NCBI GenBank assembly: GCA_045646385.1
Contig: JAZRKQ010000012.1
Location: 1-64,000, forward strand
Direction of reading: 5' to 3'
Source: SIG455 sp045646385
Lineage (GTDB): Bacteria > Bacillota > Clostridia > UMGS1810
Length of the DNA stretch: 64,000 bases
The notes under the pieces were generated by a model, which saw only the letters and a list, made by a program, of their open reading frames with translations, was not told the origin of the DNA and did no database searches. How positions within the stretch are numbered: position 1 is the stretch's first letter; each line of letters begins with the position of its first letter. A program made the translations under genes and the position numbers. This document shows positions 53,457-62,046 of this stretch, piece by piece.

Positions 53457-54713
53457 TTGGAAAAATTAATAATTAAAGGCGGACAGCCTCTTCAAGGTGA
53501 AGTGTGCATCAGCGGTGCAAAAAATGCCGTTGTGGCAATACTTTGCGCAGTATTGCTTGTAGACGGAGAAGTTACTATTGAAAATATTCCCGATATAAGC
53601 GATGTCCGCGTACTTATTGATATGATAGAAACTCTGGGTGCTAAGGTTACCCGTATAGATATAAGCACGTACAAAATCGATTGCTCGAACCTGTCTACAT
53701 ACGTAGCCGATGTTGAAAAGAGCAAAAAAATGCGTGCGTCGTATTATCTTATAGGTGCGCTTTTAGGCAGAATGGGTAAAGCACACGTTCCTCCACCGGG
53801 CGGTTGTAACTTCGGCACTCGTCCTATAGACCAGCATATTAAAGGTTTTGAGTCTTTAGGCTGTAAAGTAGATATCCGAAACGGTATTATAGAGGCAGAC
53901 GGTGCTAATCTTCGCGGCGGTCAGGTATATCTTGACGTTGTAAGTGTTGGTGCAACCATAAATATTATGCTTGCTGCAGCGCTTGCTCCGGGCAGTACCG
54001 TTATGGAAAATGCTGCAAAAGAGCCGCACGTGGTTGACGTTGCAAACTTTTTAAACTCTATGGGTGCAAATATACGCGGTGCCGGTACAGACGTTATCAA
54101 AATAAAGGGCGTTGAAAAACTTCACGGCGGCACATACGCAGTTATTCCCGACCAGATTGAAGCCGGCACATATATGTTTGCCGCTGCCGCTACAAGAGGC
54201 GATGTGCTTATTAAAAATGTTATTCCCAAGCATATGGAGGCCGTTTCTGCAAAATTTGTGGAAATGGGTATTGAAGTTTGGGAGGGCGATGATGAAATAA
54301 GGGTAGTTGCAAACAAACCTTTAAATAAAGTTAATGTAAAAACATTGCCTTATCCTGGTTTTCCGACAGACCTTCAACCGCCTATGGTTGCGCTTTTGGC
54401 AACTGTTGACGGGACAAGCATTGTAACTGAGGGTGTGTGGGATAACAGATATCAGTATACTGCTGAACTTGACAAAATGGGATGCCGTATAACTGTTGAC
54501 GGCAGAGTTGCCGTTATAGAGGGCGGCAGACAACTTCAGGGTGCTCAGGTTAAAGCAACAGATTTGCGTGCAGGTGCGTGCATGGTTATAGCGGCACTTG
54601 CTGCAACGGGTGTAACGGAGATTACTGAACTCCGCCACATAGACAGAGGTTACGAAAGAATTGTAGAAAAATTATCTGCATTAGGTGCAGATATTAAGAG
54701 GATAGACGAGTAA
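53457..54713 (+). CDS. murA: UDP-N-acetylglucosamine 1-carboxyvinyltransferase
   Basis: First committed step of peptidoglycan synthesis; adds enolpyruvate from PEP to UDP-GlcNAc and is the fosfomycin target. 418 residues with the catalytic Cys117 in PPPGGCNFGTRPIDQH; the Cys is retained, so sensitivity would be expected. The TTG start follows GGGGGTG by 5 bases. Its stop immediately abuts the walJ start. Firmicutes often carry two paralogues (murAA, murAB); which this is cannot be told. Confidence 0.96.
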   Translation: MEKLIIKGGQPLQGEVCISGAKNAVVAILCAVLLVDGEVTIENIPDISDVRVLIDMIETLGAKVTRIDISTYKIDCSNLSTYVADVEKSKKMRASYYLIGALLGRMGKAHVPPPGGCNFGTRPIDQHIKGFESLGCKVDIRNGIIEADGANLRGGQVYLDVVSVGATINIMLAAALAPGSTVMENAAKEPHVVDVANFLNSMGANIRGAGTDVIKIKGVEKLHGGTYAVIPDQIEAGTYMFAAAATRGDVLIKNVIPKHMEAVSAKFVEMGIEVWEGDDEIRVVANKPLNKVNVKTLPYPGFPTDLQPPMVALLATVDGTSIVTEGVWDNRYQYTAELDKMGCRITVDGRVAVIEGGRQLQGAQVKATDLRAGACMVIAALAATGVTEITELRHIDRGYERIVEKLSALGADIKRIDE

Positions 54714-55496
54714 ATGTCGAAATTTTGCACATTGTTCAGCAGCAGCAGCGGAAACTGCGCATTTATCTCTGACGGTAAAACCAATCTTTTAATAGATGCA
54801 GGTGTAAGCGCAGCAAAAATTTGTTATGCTCTTGCTGAAATAGGGTATTCGCCTTTTGATATACACGGCATACTTTTAACCCATGAACATCGCGACCATG
54901 TGTCGGGAGTGGGAGTGCTCAGCAGAAACTATTCCATACCTGTTTATGCAAATGCCGGTACTATTGAAAAAACTATGGCTGTTACGGGTTGGATTTTTGA
55001 CGACTATATCCATACTTTCAAATCAAACGAAAAGTTTTCAATCGGTGATATAGAGGTGTTTTCGTTTTCGATTCCTCACGATACTGTTGACCCTGTGGGG
55101 TATACTTTCCGCTTTGGCGGGAAATACTACTCAATAGCAACGGATATCGGGTGTGTTACAGATTCTGTTTTAAAACACCTTTGCAGAAGCGAGGCTGTTT
55201 TGATAGAATCAAATCACGATGTGCAGATGCTTAAAGACGGTACGTACCCGTATCATTTAAAAAACAGAATACTAGGAAATAAAGGTCACCTTTCAAATGA
55301 GAGTGCTGCACATTTGGCAACGCAGTTAGTTAAATGGGGCACTAAACGAATAGCACTTGGGCATTTAAGCGAAAAAAACAATATGCCTGATGTGGCATAT
55401 AAAACTACAGCAGATTGTTTTTTGAAAAACAATATAAAAATCGGCGAAGATGTGGTGCTTAAAGTGGCACCAAAAGATGGTATATGTGAGATATAA
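54714..55496 (+). CDS. walJ: MBL-fold hydrolase WalJ (YycJ/VicX)
   Basis: A 260-residue metallo-beta-lactamase-fold protein with the metal motif THEHRDHV and the family start LFSSSSGNCAFI. YycJ/WalJ is linked to wall metabolism and replication-division coordination; in Bacillus it lies in the walRK operon. Here no walRK is near; it directly follows murA with no intergenic base. The first codons read MSKFCTLFSSSSGNCA. Confidence 0.9.
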   Translation: MSKFCTLFSSSSGNCAFISDGKTNLLIDAGVSAAKICYALAEIGYSPFDIHGILLTHEHRDHVSGVGVLSRNYSIPVYANAGTIEKTMAVTGWIFDDYIHTFKSNEKFSIGDIEVFSFSIPHDTVDPVGYTFRFGGKYYSIATDIGCVTDSVLKHLCRSEAVLIESNHDVQMLKDGTYPYHLKNRILGNKGHLSNESAAHLATQLVKWGTKRIALGHLSEKNNMPDVAYKTTADCFLKNNIKIGEDVVLKVAPKDGICEI

Positions 55497-55538
55497 AGCC
55501 TACATAAACAAAAATTTGAAAAAACTTTAAAAAAAGTA

Positions 55539-55567
55539 TTGACAATCTTAAAAATCTGTATTATAAT
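55539..55567 (+). promoter_or_regulatory. Consensus promoter of the tRNA cluster
   Basis: Perfect TTGACA, a 17-bp spacer and perfect TATAAT; the first mature tRNA base is 18 bp downstream of the -10. Confidence 0.92.
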
Positions 55568-55584
55568 GTCTATTGTTTGTGTAT

Positions 55585-55658
55585 GGCGGCATAGCTCAGT
55601 TGGCTAGAGCATACGGTTCATACCCGTAGTGTCGATGGTTCAAATCCGTCTGCCGCTA
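55585..55658 (+). tRNA. tRNA-Met (CAT), elongator
   Basis: 74 nt, cloverleaf complete, anticodon CAT. The acceptor GGCGGCA / TGCCGCT pairs with a G-U at the end, and the overall sequence resembles the elongator tRNA-Met of Bacillus. The initiator-type anticodon-stem G-C pairs are absent. CCA is not encoded. Confidence 0.95.
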
Positions 55659-55712
55659 CTTTAGTAAAACAACCGGTGAGGGCCAACAATGCTCAAGCCG
55701 GATAATATATAT

Positions 55713-55784
55713 GGCCCGTTGGTCAAGTGGTTAAGACACCGCCCTTTCACGGCGATAACAGGGGTTCGACTCCCCTACGGGTCA
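55713..55784 (+). tRNA. tRNA-Glu (TTC)
   Basis: 72 nt, acceptor GGCCCGT / ACGGGTC, anticodon TTC in CCCTTTCACGG, T-loop GGTTCGACT. CCA is not encoded. Confidence 0.95.
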
Positions 55785-55788
55785 CTTT

Positions 55789-55861
55789 GGGAGCATAGCT
55801 CAGCTGGGAGAGCATCTGCCTTACAAGCAGAGGGTCACAGGTTCGAGCCCTGTTGCTCCCA
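55789..55861 (+). tRNA. tRNA-Val (TAC)
   Basis: 73 nt, acceptor GGGAGCA / TGCTCCC, anticodon TAC in CCTTACAAG, T-loop GGTTCGAGC. CCA is not encoded. Its last 18 bases are copied again 200 bp downstream. Confidence 0.96.
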
Positions 55862-55897
55862 TTAAAAATATCCTCAGTCGCAAGACTGGGGATTTTT
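55844..55897 (+). repeat. 54-bp direct repeat, copy 1 (tRNA-Val 3' end plus terminator)
   Basis: Starts in the T-loop of tRNA-Val and runs through the terminator. It matches 56044-56097 with three differences, all within the terminator stem (55876, 55886, 55887). Confidence 0.95.
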
Positions 55898-55898
55898 T
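55870..55898 (+). terminator. Terminator of the tRNA cluster
   Basis: ATCCTCAGTC / GACTGGGGAT, 10 bp with one G-U pair, a GCAA tetraloop and TTTTTT. Confidence 0.9.
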
Positions 55899-56043
55899 AA
55901 TGAAAGAGGATGTCCAGGACTCGAACCTGAGAAGGCGCGAGCGTAAAGAAAAGCAATCCGGTGGATTGCTTTTTAGCGAGTGAGCGCAGTCGGGTACTGT
56001 GCGAAAGCACGGTCGACAAGCGGAAAGTATGCGAAGCAGACAA
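55899..56043. other. Hairpin-rich non-coding segment between tRNA-derived repeats
   Basis: No gene is visible. On the minus strand 55929-55915 reads as a complete tRNA T-arm (CAGG, TTCGAGT, CCTG). At 55949-55974 an 11-bp hairpin with a T run looks like a terminator. At 55996-56013 a 7-bp stem closes a GAAA tetraloop. The composition is more GC-rich than neighbouring gaps. It looks like a small repetitive or inserted element. Confidence 0.6.
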
Positions 56044-56097
56044 CGAGCCCTGTTGCTCCCATTAAAAATATCCTCGGTCGCAAGATCGGGGATTTTT
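56044..56097 (+). repeat. 54-bp direct repeat, copy 2
   Basis: Copy of 55844-55897 displaced by exactly 200 bp. The three base changes keep the hairpin paired: A-U becomes G-C, and G-C becomes G-U. The tRNA part is only an 18-base 3' fragment, so no second tRNA is made. The 91 bp from here to 56188 hold only AT-rich DNA with -10-like boxes (TATAAT at 56143 and 56156) and the Shine-Dalgarno of the next gene. Confidence 0.93.
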
Positions 56098-56188
56098 GCA
56101 TATTGTTCATAAAATATCATAGAATAAATTTTGGATTATGATTATAATGTGATAGTATAATGTTAAATTTGTATGGAGGATAAGCCCA

Positions 56189-57298
56189 ATGAAAAAGATT
56201 TTCAAATTACTCGTAACATCATTGCTTTGTTTTTCGTGCTTTTTAAACTGTGTTTTTGCTGAAGAACTGTCTGAACCGATTACATATACTTTAACGCTTG
56301 ACGAAGCGATAGAGATGGCTCTTACGGACAACCCGCAGATAAAGGTTTTAGAAATTGAACAGGCGAGCAACAGAATAAATTTGATTTCTGCTCAATTGAC
56401 CAAAAAGAATTATAAGAACTATCCCGTAAGCGTTTCGAATTATGACATCATGTATATTAAAAACGGCTATTACGTGGATATGTATAACAAACTTATAGAA
56501 CTTAATCCTAAAAAAATTGAGCAGGCAAAGGCACAGATTAAATATAACGTAACAGAAAGTTATTATAATTATAAAATTGCTGTGGCATTGTGTGATATAA
56601 CGAAAGATGCATGCAAACTGGCTCAGGATAACCTTGATAATGTTACAAAACGTTATGAACTGGGGATGATTGCACGGATTGATTTGGACAATGCCGCATT
56701 AAGTGTGGAAAGCGTAAAAAACACTTATGACACGTATGTTAGAAATGCAGATATTGCAAAGGATAATCTTAAAATTCAACTTCAGGTAGATGATGAGGAT
56801 TGTGATTTTAATCTTACAAATGAAATATATTATGAGGAGTTTTTAGCAAATGCTGATGAAGATATTAAAAAGGCAATGGACAGCCGTTATGATGTCAGCG
56901 CTCTTAAAATGAATTATCAGATGGCACAGAAGTATTTTGACTACACCGAGGGGCTTGGGGAAACTACGGCTAAATATCAAAGTGCGTACAGCGATTATGT
57001 AGCAAAAGAACATTCGTATACAAACAACAGTAAACTTATAGCGCTTTCAATTAAAAATACATATAACAATGTTTTAAACTGTGCAAACAGTCTTGCAATT
57101 GCAGAAAAATCTGCTGATATTGCAAAACAACGGTATGAAATAAATAAAGTTAAGTTTGAAAGCGGTATGATTACCAACGCAGACCTTACTCAGTCGCTTA
57201 ATGAGCATTTGAGCGAAAATATAAAACTTGAAAATGCTAAATTGAGTTATAAAATGGCTGTTGAAAAATACCATGCAGAGATTTCTGTTGGTTTATAA
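56189..57298 (+). CDS. TolC-like (OEP family) secreted coiled-coil protein of an RND system
   Basis: 369 residues: a signal peptide (residues 1-24), then the OEP-family pattern of long helices starting LTLDEAIEMALTDNPQIKVLEIE. Two helical repeats are visible (YELGMIARIDLDNAALSVES and FESGMITNADLTQSLNEHLS occupy equivalent places). It is shorter than Gram-negative TolC, and strand regions able to form a barrel look reduced. The next two genes are an adaptor and an RND pump, so it probably completes a three-part exporter. How it works without an outer membrane is unclear. GGAGGA precedes the ATG; its stop overlaps an upstream ATG of the next gene. Confidence 0.82.
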   Translation: MKKIFKLLVTSLLCFSCFLNCVFAEELSEPITYTLTLDEAIEMALTDNPQIKVLEIEQASNRINLISAQLTKKNYKNYPVSVSNYDIMYIKNGYYVDMYNKLIELNPKKIEQAKAQIKYNVTESYYNYKIAVALCDITKDACKLAQDNLDNVTKRYELGMIARIDLDNAALSVESVKNTYDTYVRNADIAKDNLKIQLQVDDEDCDFNLTNEIYYEEFLANADEDIKKAMDSRYDVSALKMNYQMAQKYFDYTEGLGETTAKYQSAYSDYVAKEHSYTNNSKLIALSIKNTYNNVLNCANSLAIAEKSADIAKQRYEINKVKFESGMITNADLTQSLNEHLSENIKLENAKLSYKMAVEKYHAEISVGL

Positions 57299-57312
57299 TG
57301 CGGAGGAGTGAT

Positions 57313-58605
57313 ATGAGAGTGAATTTATTTAAAAAATGCTTTGTACTTGTGCTTTCTGTGTGTATGTGTGTAGTGATGTGCAGTTGCTCAAAAGAAACCG
57401 CAAGCGAAGATATAAGTGATGCAATAAATGTAACGGTACATACTGCCTCTGCCGACGATATAAATGCCACTGCTGACTATACGGGTCAGATAATCGGTGC
57501 GGAGAGTGCGTCGGTTGCGGCTAAAGTTTCGGGCGAGGCTACATATATTGCCGTTAAAGAGGGCGATTTTGTAGAAGCAGGTGATACGCTTCTTACAATA
57601 GATGCCGTTTCGTATCAGTTAGCGTATAATCAGGCACGTGCAGCATACAACAGTGCAGTTTCCGCTAAAAAAAGTGCTGATGCAAACTACAACAGTATAA
57701 CGGGCGGCAGCACTCAGCAATCTATCAATCAACTTGAAGTGGCGCTCAATACCGCAAAAATTGCATACGATAACGCACTTGATATCTATAACAAACAGAG
57801 TACATTGTATAATATGGGTGCAATAAGCCAGATGGAATTTAATACGTACAAAACAAATCTTGAAAATGCAAAACTCAGTTATGAGAGCGCTAAGTCAAAT
57901 TATGATATTACAAAAAATGTTGTGGCAAATGAATCCGAACACTCTGCCAGAGCAGGTGTTGAAAGCGCAACTTCCGCTATAGCACAGGCAAAGGCGGCTA
58001 TGGATATAGCGGCTAATAACCTTGCCAATTGCACTGTTACAGCACCTATTTCCGGATATGTTTCGCAGAAAAACGTTAGCAAAGGACAGATGGTTTCAGC
58101 CGGTATGGCGATATTTGCAATAACGAACACATCTTCTGTTGAGGTGGCAATCAATGTAACAGAATCCGTTATTCCCCTGATTACCGTAGGAACTAAAGCA
58201 ACTGTAAATGTAAGCAGTGCAAAACTTGAAAATATAGAGGGAACAGTAAGCAGTTTTAATCCTGTAAAAAATTCCGCTACGGGCCTTTATGCCGTTAAAA
58301 TTGCCATACCTAACGAGAAAGGCAGTTTAAAAGAGGGTATGATGGCAAACCTTACTCTTGTAACAGAAAGCAGTACAGGTGGTATTACCGTTCCGTCTGC
58401 CGCAATAATGCAGTCTGACGATGACGGATATTATGTATATATTGCAAATGGAGAAAATGCAGAAAAGAGAACTGTTGAATTGGGTATAGAAAACGATGAG
58501 TTTACAGAAATACTTGCAGGTATCGATGCAGGTGATAAAATAATTGTGGATGGCAAGGAATATATTTCCGAAAATAACAAGAAAATCAGAATAGTAGAAG
58601 AATAG
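57313..58605 (+). CDS. RND efflux periplasmic-adaptor-type lipoprotein (HlyD/MFP family)
   Basis: 430 residues with an N-terminal hydrophobic signal ending MCSC, a plausible lipobox with lipidated Cys25. Split lipoyl/barrel-sandwich halves (ATYIAVKEGDFVEAGDTLL and NCTVTAPISGYVSQKNVSKG) enclose a long helical hairpin, followed by beta-barrel and membrane-proximal domains. It should bridge the RND pump and the TolC-like protein. The start at 57313 is set by GGAGGAG 6 bases upstream; an in-frame ATG at 57298 overlaps the previous stop and lacks a Shine-Dalgarno. Confidence 0.9.
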   Translation: MRVNLFKKCFVLVLSVCMCVVMCSCSKETASEDISDAINVTVHTASADDINATADYTGQIIGAESASVAAKVSGEATYIAVKEGDFVEAGDTLLTIDAVSYQLAYNQARAAYNSAVSAKKSADANYNSITGGSTQQSINQLEVALNTAKIAYDNALDIYNKQSTLYNMGAISQMEFNTYKTNLENAKLSYESAKSNYDITKNVVANESEHSARAGVESATSAIAQAKAAMDIAANNLANCTVTAPISGYVSQKNVSKGQMVSAGMAIFAITNTSSVEVAINVTESVIPLITVGTKATVNVSSAKLENIEGTVSSFNPVKNSATGLYAVKIAIPNEKGSLKEGMMANLTLVTESSTGGITVPSAAIMQSDDDGYYVYIANGENAEKRTVELGIENDEFTEILAGIDAGDKIIVDGKEYISENNKKIRIVEE

Positions 58606-58615
58606 GGGTATTAAA

Positions 58616-61600
58616 ATGAAACTACACGAAATTTCCGTTAAACGCCCTATTGCCGTAACAATGGTAATACTGATTTTTGTTGTAATAGGTTTGTATTCAC
58701 TTTCGATGCTGCCCATAGAACTTATGCCTGAAATGGAAATGAACTATGCATTGGTGTATACTTCGTATTCAAACGCAGGTTCATCAGAGGTGGAATCGCT
58801 TGTAACAAAAACCATTGAGGGGGCAATAAGTTCTGTTTCGGGTATTGATACGGTGCAGAGCCAGTCTTCTGAGGGTACATCGGTTGTTATGGCATCGTTT
58901 GCAGCAAGTACCGATATGGATAAAGCAGTAACCGATATGGACGATAAAATTGACCTTATAGAGGATTATCTGCCCGAAAACTGCGCAGAGCCTATGGTTA
59001 TGAAACTCGATATGACCATGATGCCGTCTGCAATGATGAGCATAAGTTACGAGGGTTATGACCTTATCCAGACGAAAAAGTTTGTGGAGGATAACCTGCA
59101 AAGTCAGTTGGAGTCTGTAGATGGTGTTGCGTCCATCAGTATTGCCGGTGCAAGGGACAGAATTATAGAGGTTGAGGTTGACCCCGAAAAACTTTATGGA
59201 TATAATATGGCGGTGTCTTCCATAGCATCATCAATTGCTGCACAGAATATGAATATGCCCGCAGGCACAACCGAGGGTATGAACAAAAATCTGGCAGTAA
59301 GGGCGCTTGGCAAGTTTTCTTCTGTAAAAGATATTGAAAATGTTCCGCTGAATACTGCAACGGGACAGATAATATATTTAAAAGATATTGCAAAAGTTGA
59401 AGATACATACTCGGATTATTCCAATTTTGCAAGACTCAATGGTGAAAATGCCATATCCGTTACCGTTACGGCAGAGTCGGATGCCAATACTGTCGATGTG
59501 GTAAACGGAGTAATAGATGCTCTTGAAAAAGTAAAACAAAAAAATCCTAAGTTTACATATAATATGACAATGGAGCAGGCAAGTTTTATTGAAGATGCCA
59601 TAAGTTCTGTTGCAAGCAATGCCGTAACAGGCGCACTTTTAGCGATTATAATATTACTGCTGTTTCTTGGTAATATTAAAACATCACTCGTTATAGGTGT
59701 AACAATGCCTGTGTCGGTTATAACCACATTTATTGGTATGTATTTTTCTGGAATGTCATTAAACGTTGTATCTCTCGGCGGTCTGGCGCTTGGTGTCGGT
59801 ATGCTGGTAGATAACGCAGTTGTTGTTATAGAAAACATATACAAGAGAAAATCCGATTACGGCGAAAGCGCCGAGGTATCTGCTATAAAGGGAGCCGGAC
59901 AGATGTTCTCCCCGGTTATAGCGTCTGTGCTTACAACGTGTATTGTATATGTGCCAATTTTATTTATCGATAATATGATGGCAGTAATGTTTAAGCAACT
60001 GGCATTCAGTATCATTTTTTCGCAGATTTCTTCATTGCTGATAACGTTTTTGATTATTCCTATGTTCACATCTAAAATGCATGACGGCGAAAAACGTACC
60101 GAAAAACTTTCGTTCATTATAGTACCGTTTGAAAAAATAATGAGCCGTCTTTATGGAAAATACAAGATTATACTCAAAAAAGTACTTGGTAACTGCAAAA
60201 GAACGATTACCGTTGTTATGGTGGTATTTGTTATAAGCCTTATTGTACTGGGTGCACTGGGAATGACCCTTATACCGTCTACGGACGAAGGTACGGTTAC
60301 TGTAAGTATTTCAATGCCGCAGGGAACAAAAATAGAAGATACGAACAAACTTTCTTTAAAAGTAGAAGATAAAATCAAGACGCATAAAGATGTTGAAACC
60401 ATATTTTCAAATGTCGGCTCATCAGGTGCAATGTCTGCAATATCGGGCAGCGGTGCAAATTCATCGAGCATAACGATTACTTTGAACGATAGCAGAAGAA
60501 AATCAACTGATGAAATTGCCAATGAGATAAGGCAGTTACTCAAAGATATTGCCGGCGCTGAAATATCTGTTGCAACGTCAAATACCGCTATGAGCGGTAT
60601 GACGTCGGACGAAATATCATTTGAGTTTACGTCAGGTGACGATGCTTTGCTTGAAAAATTCGTAAAAGATGCCGAAAAAACATTGTCGGGAATCGAGGGT
60701 GTTGCCGAAACAGAAACTTCTATAGCAGACACAAAATCGGAAGCGCGTATTAAGATAGACTCTGCACGTGCTGCTAATTATGGATTTAATACTGCTACGG
60801 TTTCTGCTCTTGTACAGTCTGTGCTTGATTCTACAACGGCATCTCGCTATACGGAAAGCGGAAGCGAATATGATATTAAAATTGTGTATCCCGATGAATA
60901 TGTAAAAAACTATAATCAACTTAAAAATCTGCAGATTAAATCGCCTATGGGACAATGGGTTTCTTTATCGGATATTGGTGATGTTGTAATTGAACAGGGT
61001 TATACAACGCTTACCAGAGTTGACCAGAAAAGAGTTGTTACTTTAACGGGAAAACTATATAACGCCAATATGGGCGAAGTAAAGGCTGATTTTGAAAAGC
61101 GGCTTAATGAAGAGGGTATTCCTGACGGTGTTTCTATAAATACATCGGGCACTTACGAAATTATGATAGATGCAATGAGTTCTCTTTTGATTGCAATTCT
61201 TTTGGGTATTCTGCTTATGTACTTCGTAATGGCAGCACAGTTTGAAAGTTTAAAACAACCGTTTATTATACTTTTTACAATTCCGCTTTGTATGATAGGT
61301 GTTGTGCTGGCACTTGTTGTAACAGGAAGTCCGTTATCGGTTGTGGGCTGCATAGGTATACTTATGCTTACTGGTATAATTGTTAATAATGCTATTGTAC
61401 TTATCGATTATGCAAACACTTTGAAAGTTGAAAAACCAGATTTGCCGATTGACGACTTAATGATACAATCAGGTGTTGCCAGAATGAGGCCCATACTTAT
61501 GACTTCGCTGACATCTATTTTGGGATTTTTACCAATGGCTATGTCAAACTCAGGCGGTGCGGCTATGATGCAACCCCTTGCAATAGTGCTTATCGGAGGG

Positions 61601-61699
61601 CTTGCAGTTGGAACGCTTTTAACACTGTTTGTTATACCTGTTGTATACAAAGTATTTGAAACACGAAAAAAGAAAAATAAAAAAGAAAAGACGCTTTAA
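58616..61699 (+). CDS. RND-superfamily efflux transporter (AcrB/MMPL-type)
   Basis: 1027 residues, standard for HAE-type RND pumps: a first membrane helix after KLHEISVKRPIAVTM, two large extracytoplasmic loops, and two blocks of membrane helices (about residues 335-545 and 850-1010). Helix 4 carries GMLVDNAVVVIEN, with a single Asp where AcrB has two. Helix 10 has GIIVNNAIVLID, with Asn where AcrB has the proton-relay Lys. Both changes occur in many Firmicute homologues. The substrate is unknown. It forms an operon with the adaptor and the TolC-like gene. The stop codon lies in the terminator hairpin. Confidence 0.93.
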   Translation: MKLHEISVKRPIAVTMVILIFVVIGLYSLSMLPIELMPEMEMNYALVYTSYSNAGSSEVESLVTKTIEGAISSVSGIDTVQSQSSEGTSVVMASFAASTDMDKAVTDMDDKIDLIEDYLPENCAEPMVMKLDMTMMPSAMMSISYEGYDLIQTKKFVEDNLQSQLESVDGVASISIAGARDRIIEVEVDPEKLYGYNMAVSSIASSIAAQNMNMPAGTTEGMNKNLAVRALGKFSSVKDIENVPLNTATGQIIYLKDIAKVEDTYSDYSNFARLNGENAISVTVTAESDANTVDVVNGVIDALEKVKQKNPKFTYNMTMEQASFIEDAISSVASNAVTGALLAIIILLLFLGNIKTSLVIGVTMPVSVITTFIGMYFSGMSLNVVSLGGLALGVGMLVDNAVVVIENIYKRKSDYGESAEVSAIKGAGQMFSPVIASVLTTCIVYVPILFIDNMMAVMFKQLAFSIIFSQISSLLITFLIIPMFTSKMHDGEKRTEKLSFIIVPFEKIMSRLYGKYKIILKKVLGNCKRTITVVMVVFVISLIVLGALGMTLIPSTDEGTVTVSISMPQGTKIEDTNKLSLKVEDKIKTHKDVETIFSNVGSSGAMSAISGSGANSSSITITLNDSRRKSTDEIANEIRQLLKDIAGAEISVATSNTAMSGMTSDEISFEFTSGDDALLEKFVKDAEKTLSGIEGVAETETSIADTKSEARIKIDSARAANYGFNTATVSALVQSVLDSTTASRYTESGSEYDIKIVYPDEYVKNYNQLKNLQIKSPMGQWVSLSDIGDVVIEQGYTTLTRVDQKRVVTLTGKLYNANMGEVKADFEKRLNEEGIPDGVSINTSGTYEIMIDAMSSLLIAILLGILLMYFVMAAQFESLKQPFIILFTIPLCMIGVVLALVVTGSPLSVVGCIGILMLTGIIVNNAIVLIDYANTLKVEKPDLPIDDLMIQSGVARMRPILMTSLTSILGFLPMAMSNSGGAAMMQPLAIVLIGGLAVGTLLTLFVIPVVYKVFETRKKKNKKEKTL

Positions 61700-61714
61700 G
61701 CGTCTTTTCTTTTT
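61685..61714. terminator. Bidirectional terminator between the RND operon and rubredoxin
   Basis: GAAAAGACGC / GCGTCTTTTC (10 bp, TTTAA loop) with T-rich flanks on both strands, suiting the convergent genes. Confidence 0.88.
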
Positions 61715-61719
61715 GGCTT

Positions 61720-61881
61720 TTACATAGCCTCATCAAAATCTTCTTTACCCACTCCGCATAAAGGGCATACCCAATCTTCGGGTAATTCGTCAAACGGAGT
61801 TCCAGGTGCGATACCGTTTTCAGGGTCGCCAACCTCGGGATCATAAACATATCCGCATATAGTGCATTCATATTTGTCCAT
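61720..61881 (-). CDS. Rubredoxin
   Basis: A 53-residue one-iron electron carrier with both Cys pairs, CTICGYVYDPEVGDP and CPLCGVGKEDF, and the conserved aromatic core. In strict anaerobes it feeds electrons to oxygen- and peroxide-reducing enzymes such as rubrerythrin. The start at 61881 is chosen because AAGGAGG lies upstream; a longer in-frame start at 61926 adds residues not found in the family. Confidence 0.97.
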   Translation of the reverse strand: MDKYECTICGYVYDPEVGDPENGIAPGTPFDELPEDWVCPLCGVGKEDFDEAM

Positions 61882-61953
61882 ACAATTTTCCTCCTTGCAT
61901 ATATGTGTTGTTATATATTCTATCATACATACTATGCATAATACAATACAATT

Positions 61954-61984
61954 TTGAAATTTTTCTTAAAATGTTGCATATAAT
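61954..61984 (+). promoter_or_regulatory. Weak candidate promoter of the 49-residue small gene
   Basis: TTGAAA and a perfect TATAAT but with a 19-bp spacer. The predicted start falls at 61991, the first base of the leader hairpin. Confidence 0.35.
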
Positions 61985-61990
61985 TAAATT

Positions 61991-62023
61991 ATGCTGTGGT
62001 TTTTATAAAACTATACGCAGCAT
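61991..62023 (+). promoter_or_regulatory. Leader hairpin of the small gene
   Basis: ATGCTG / CAGCAT and TGGTTTT / AAAACTA form two stacked helices separated by a TACG bulge, followed by TTTTGTGTTTT. It could be a 5' stabiliser or a weak attenuator just before the Shine-Dalgarno. Confidence 0.5.
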
Positions 62024-62046
62024 TTTGTGTTTTAAGGGGGAATTAA

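Noticed and set aside
55821..56120. 99-codon minus-strand frame across tRNA-Val and the repeat
   Set aside because: Its end (GATGLEPVT) is the well-known false product of reading antisense across a tRNA; no ribosome site, and the region is tRNA plus terminator.
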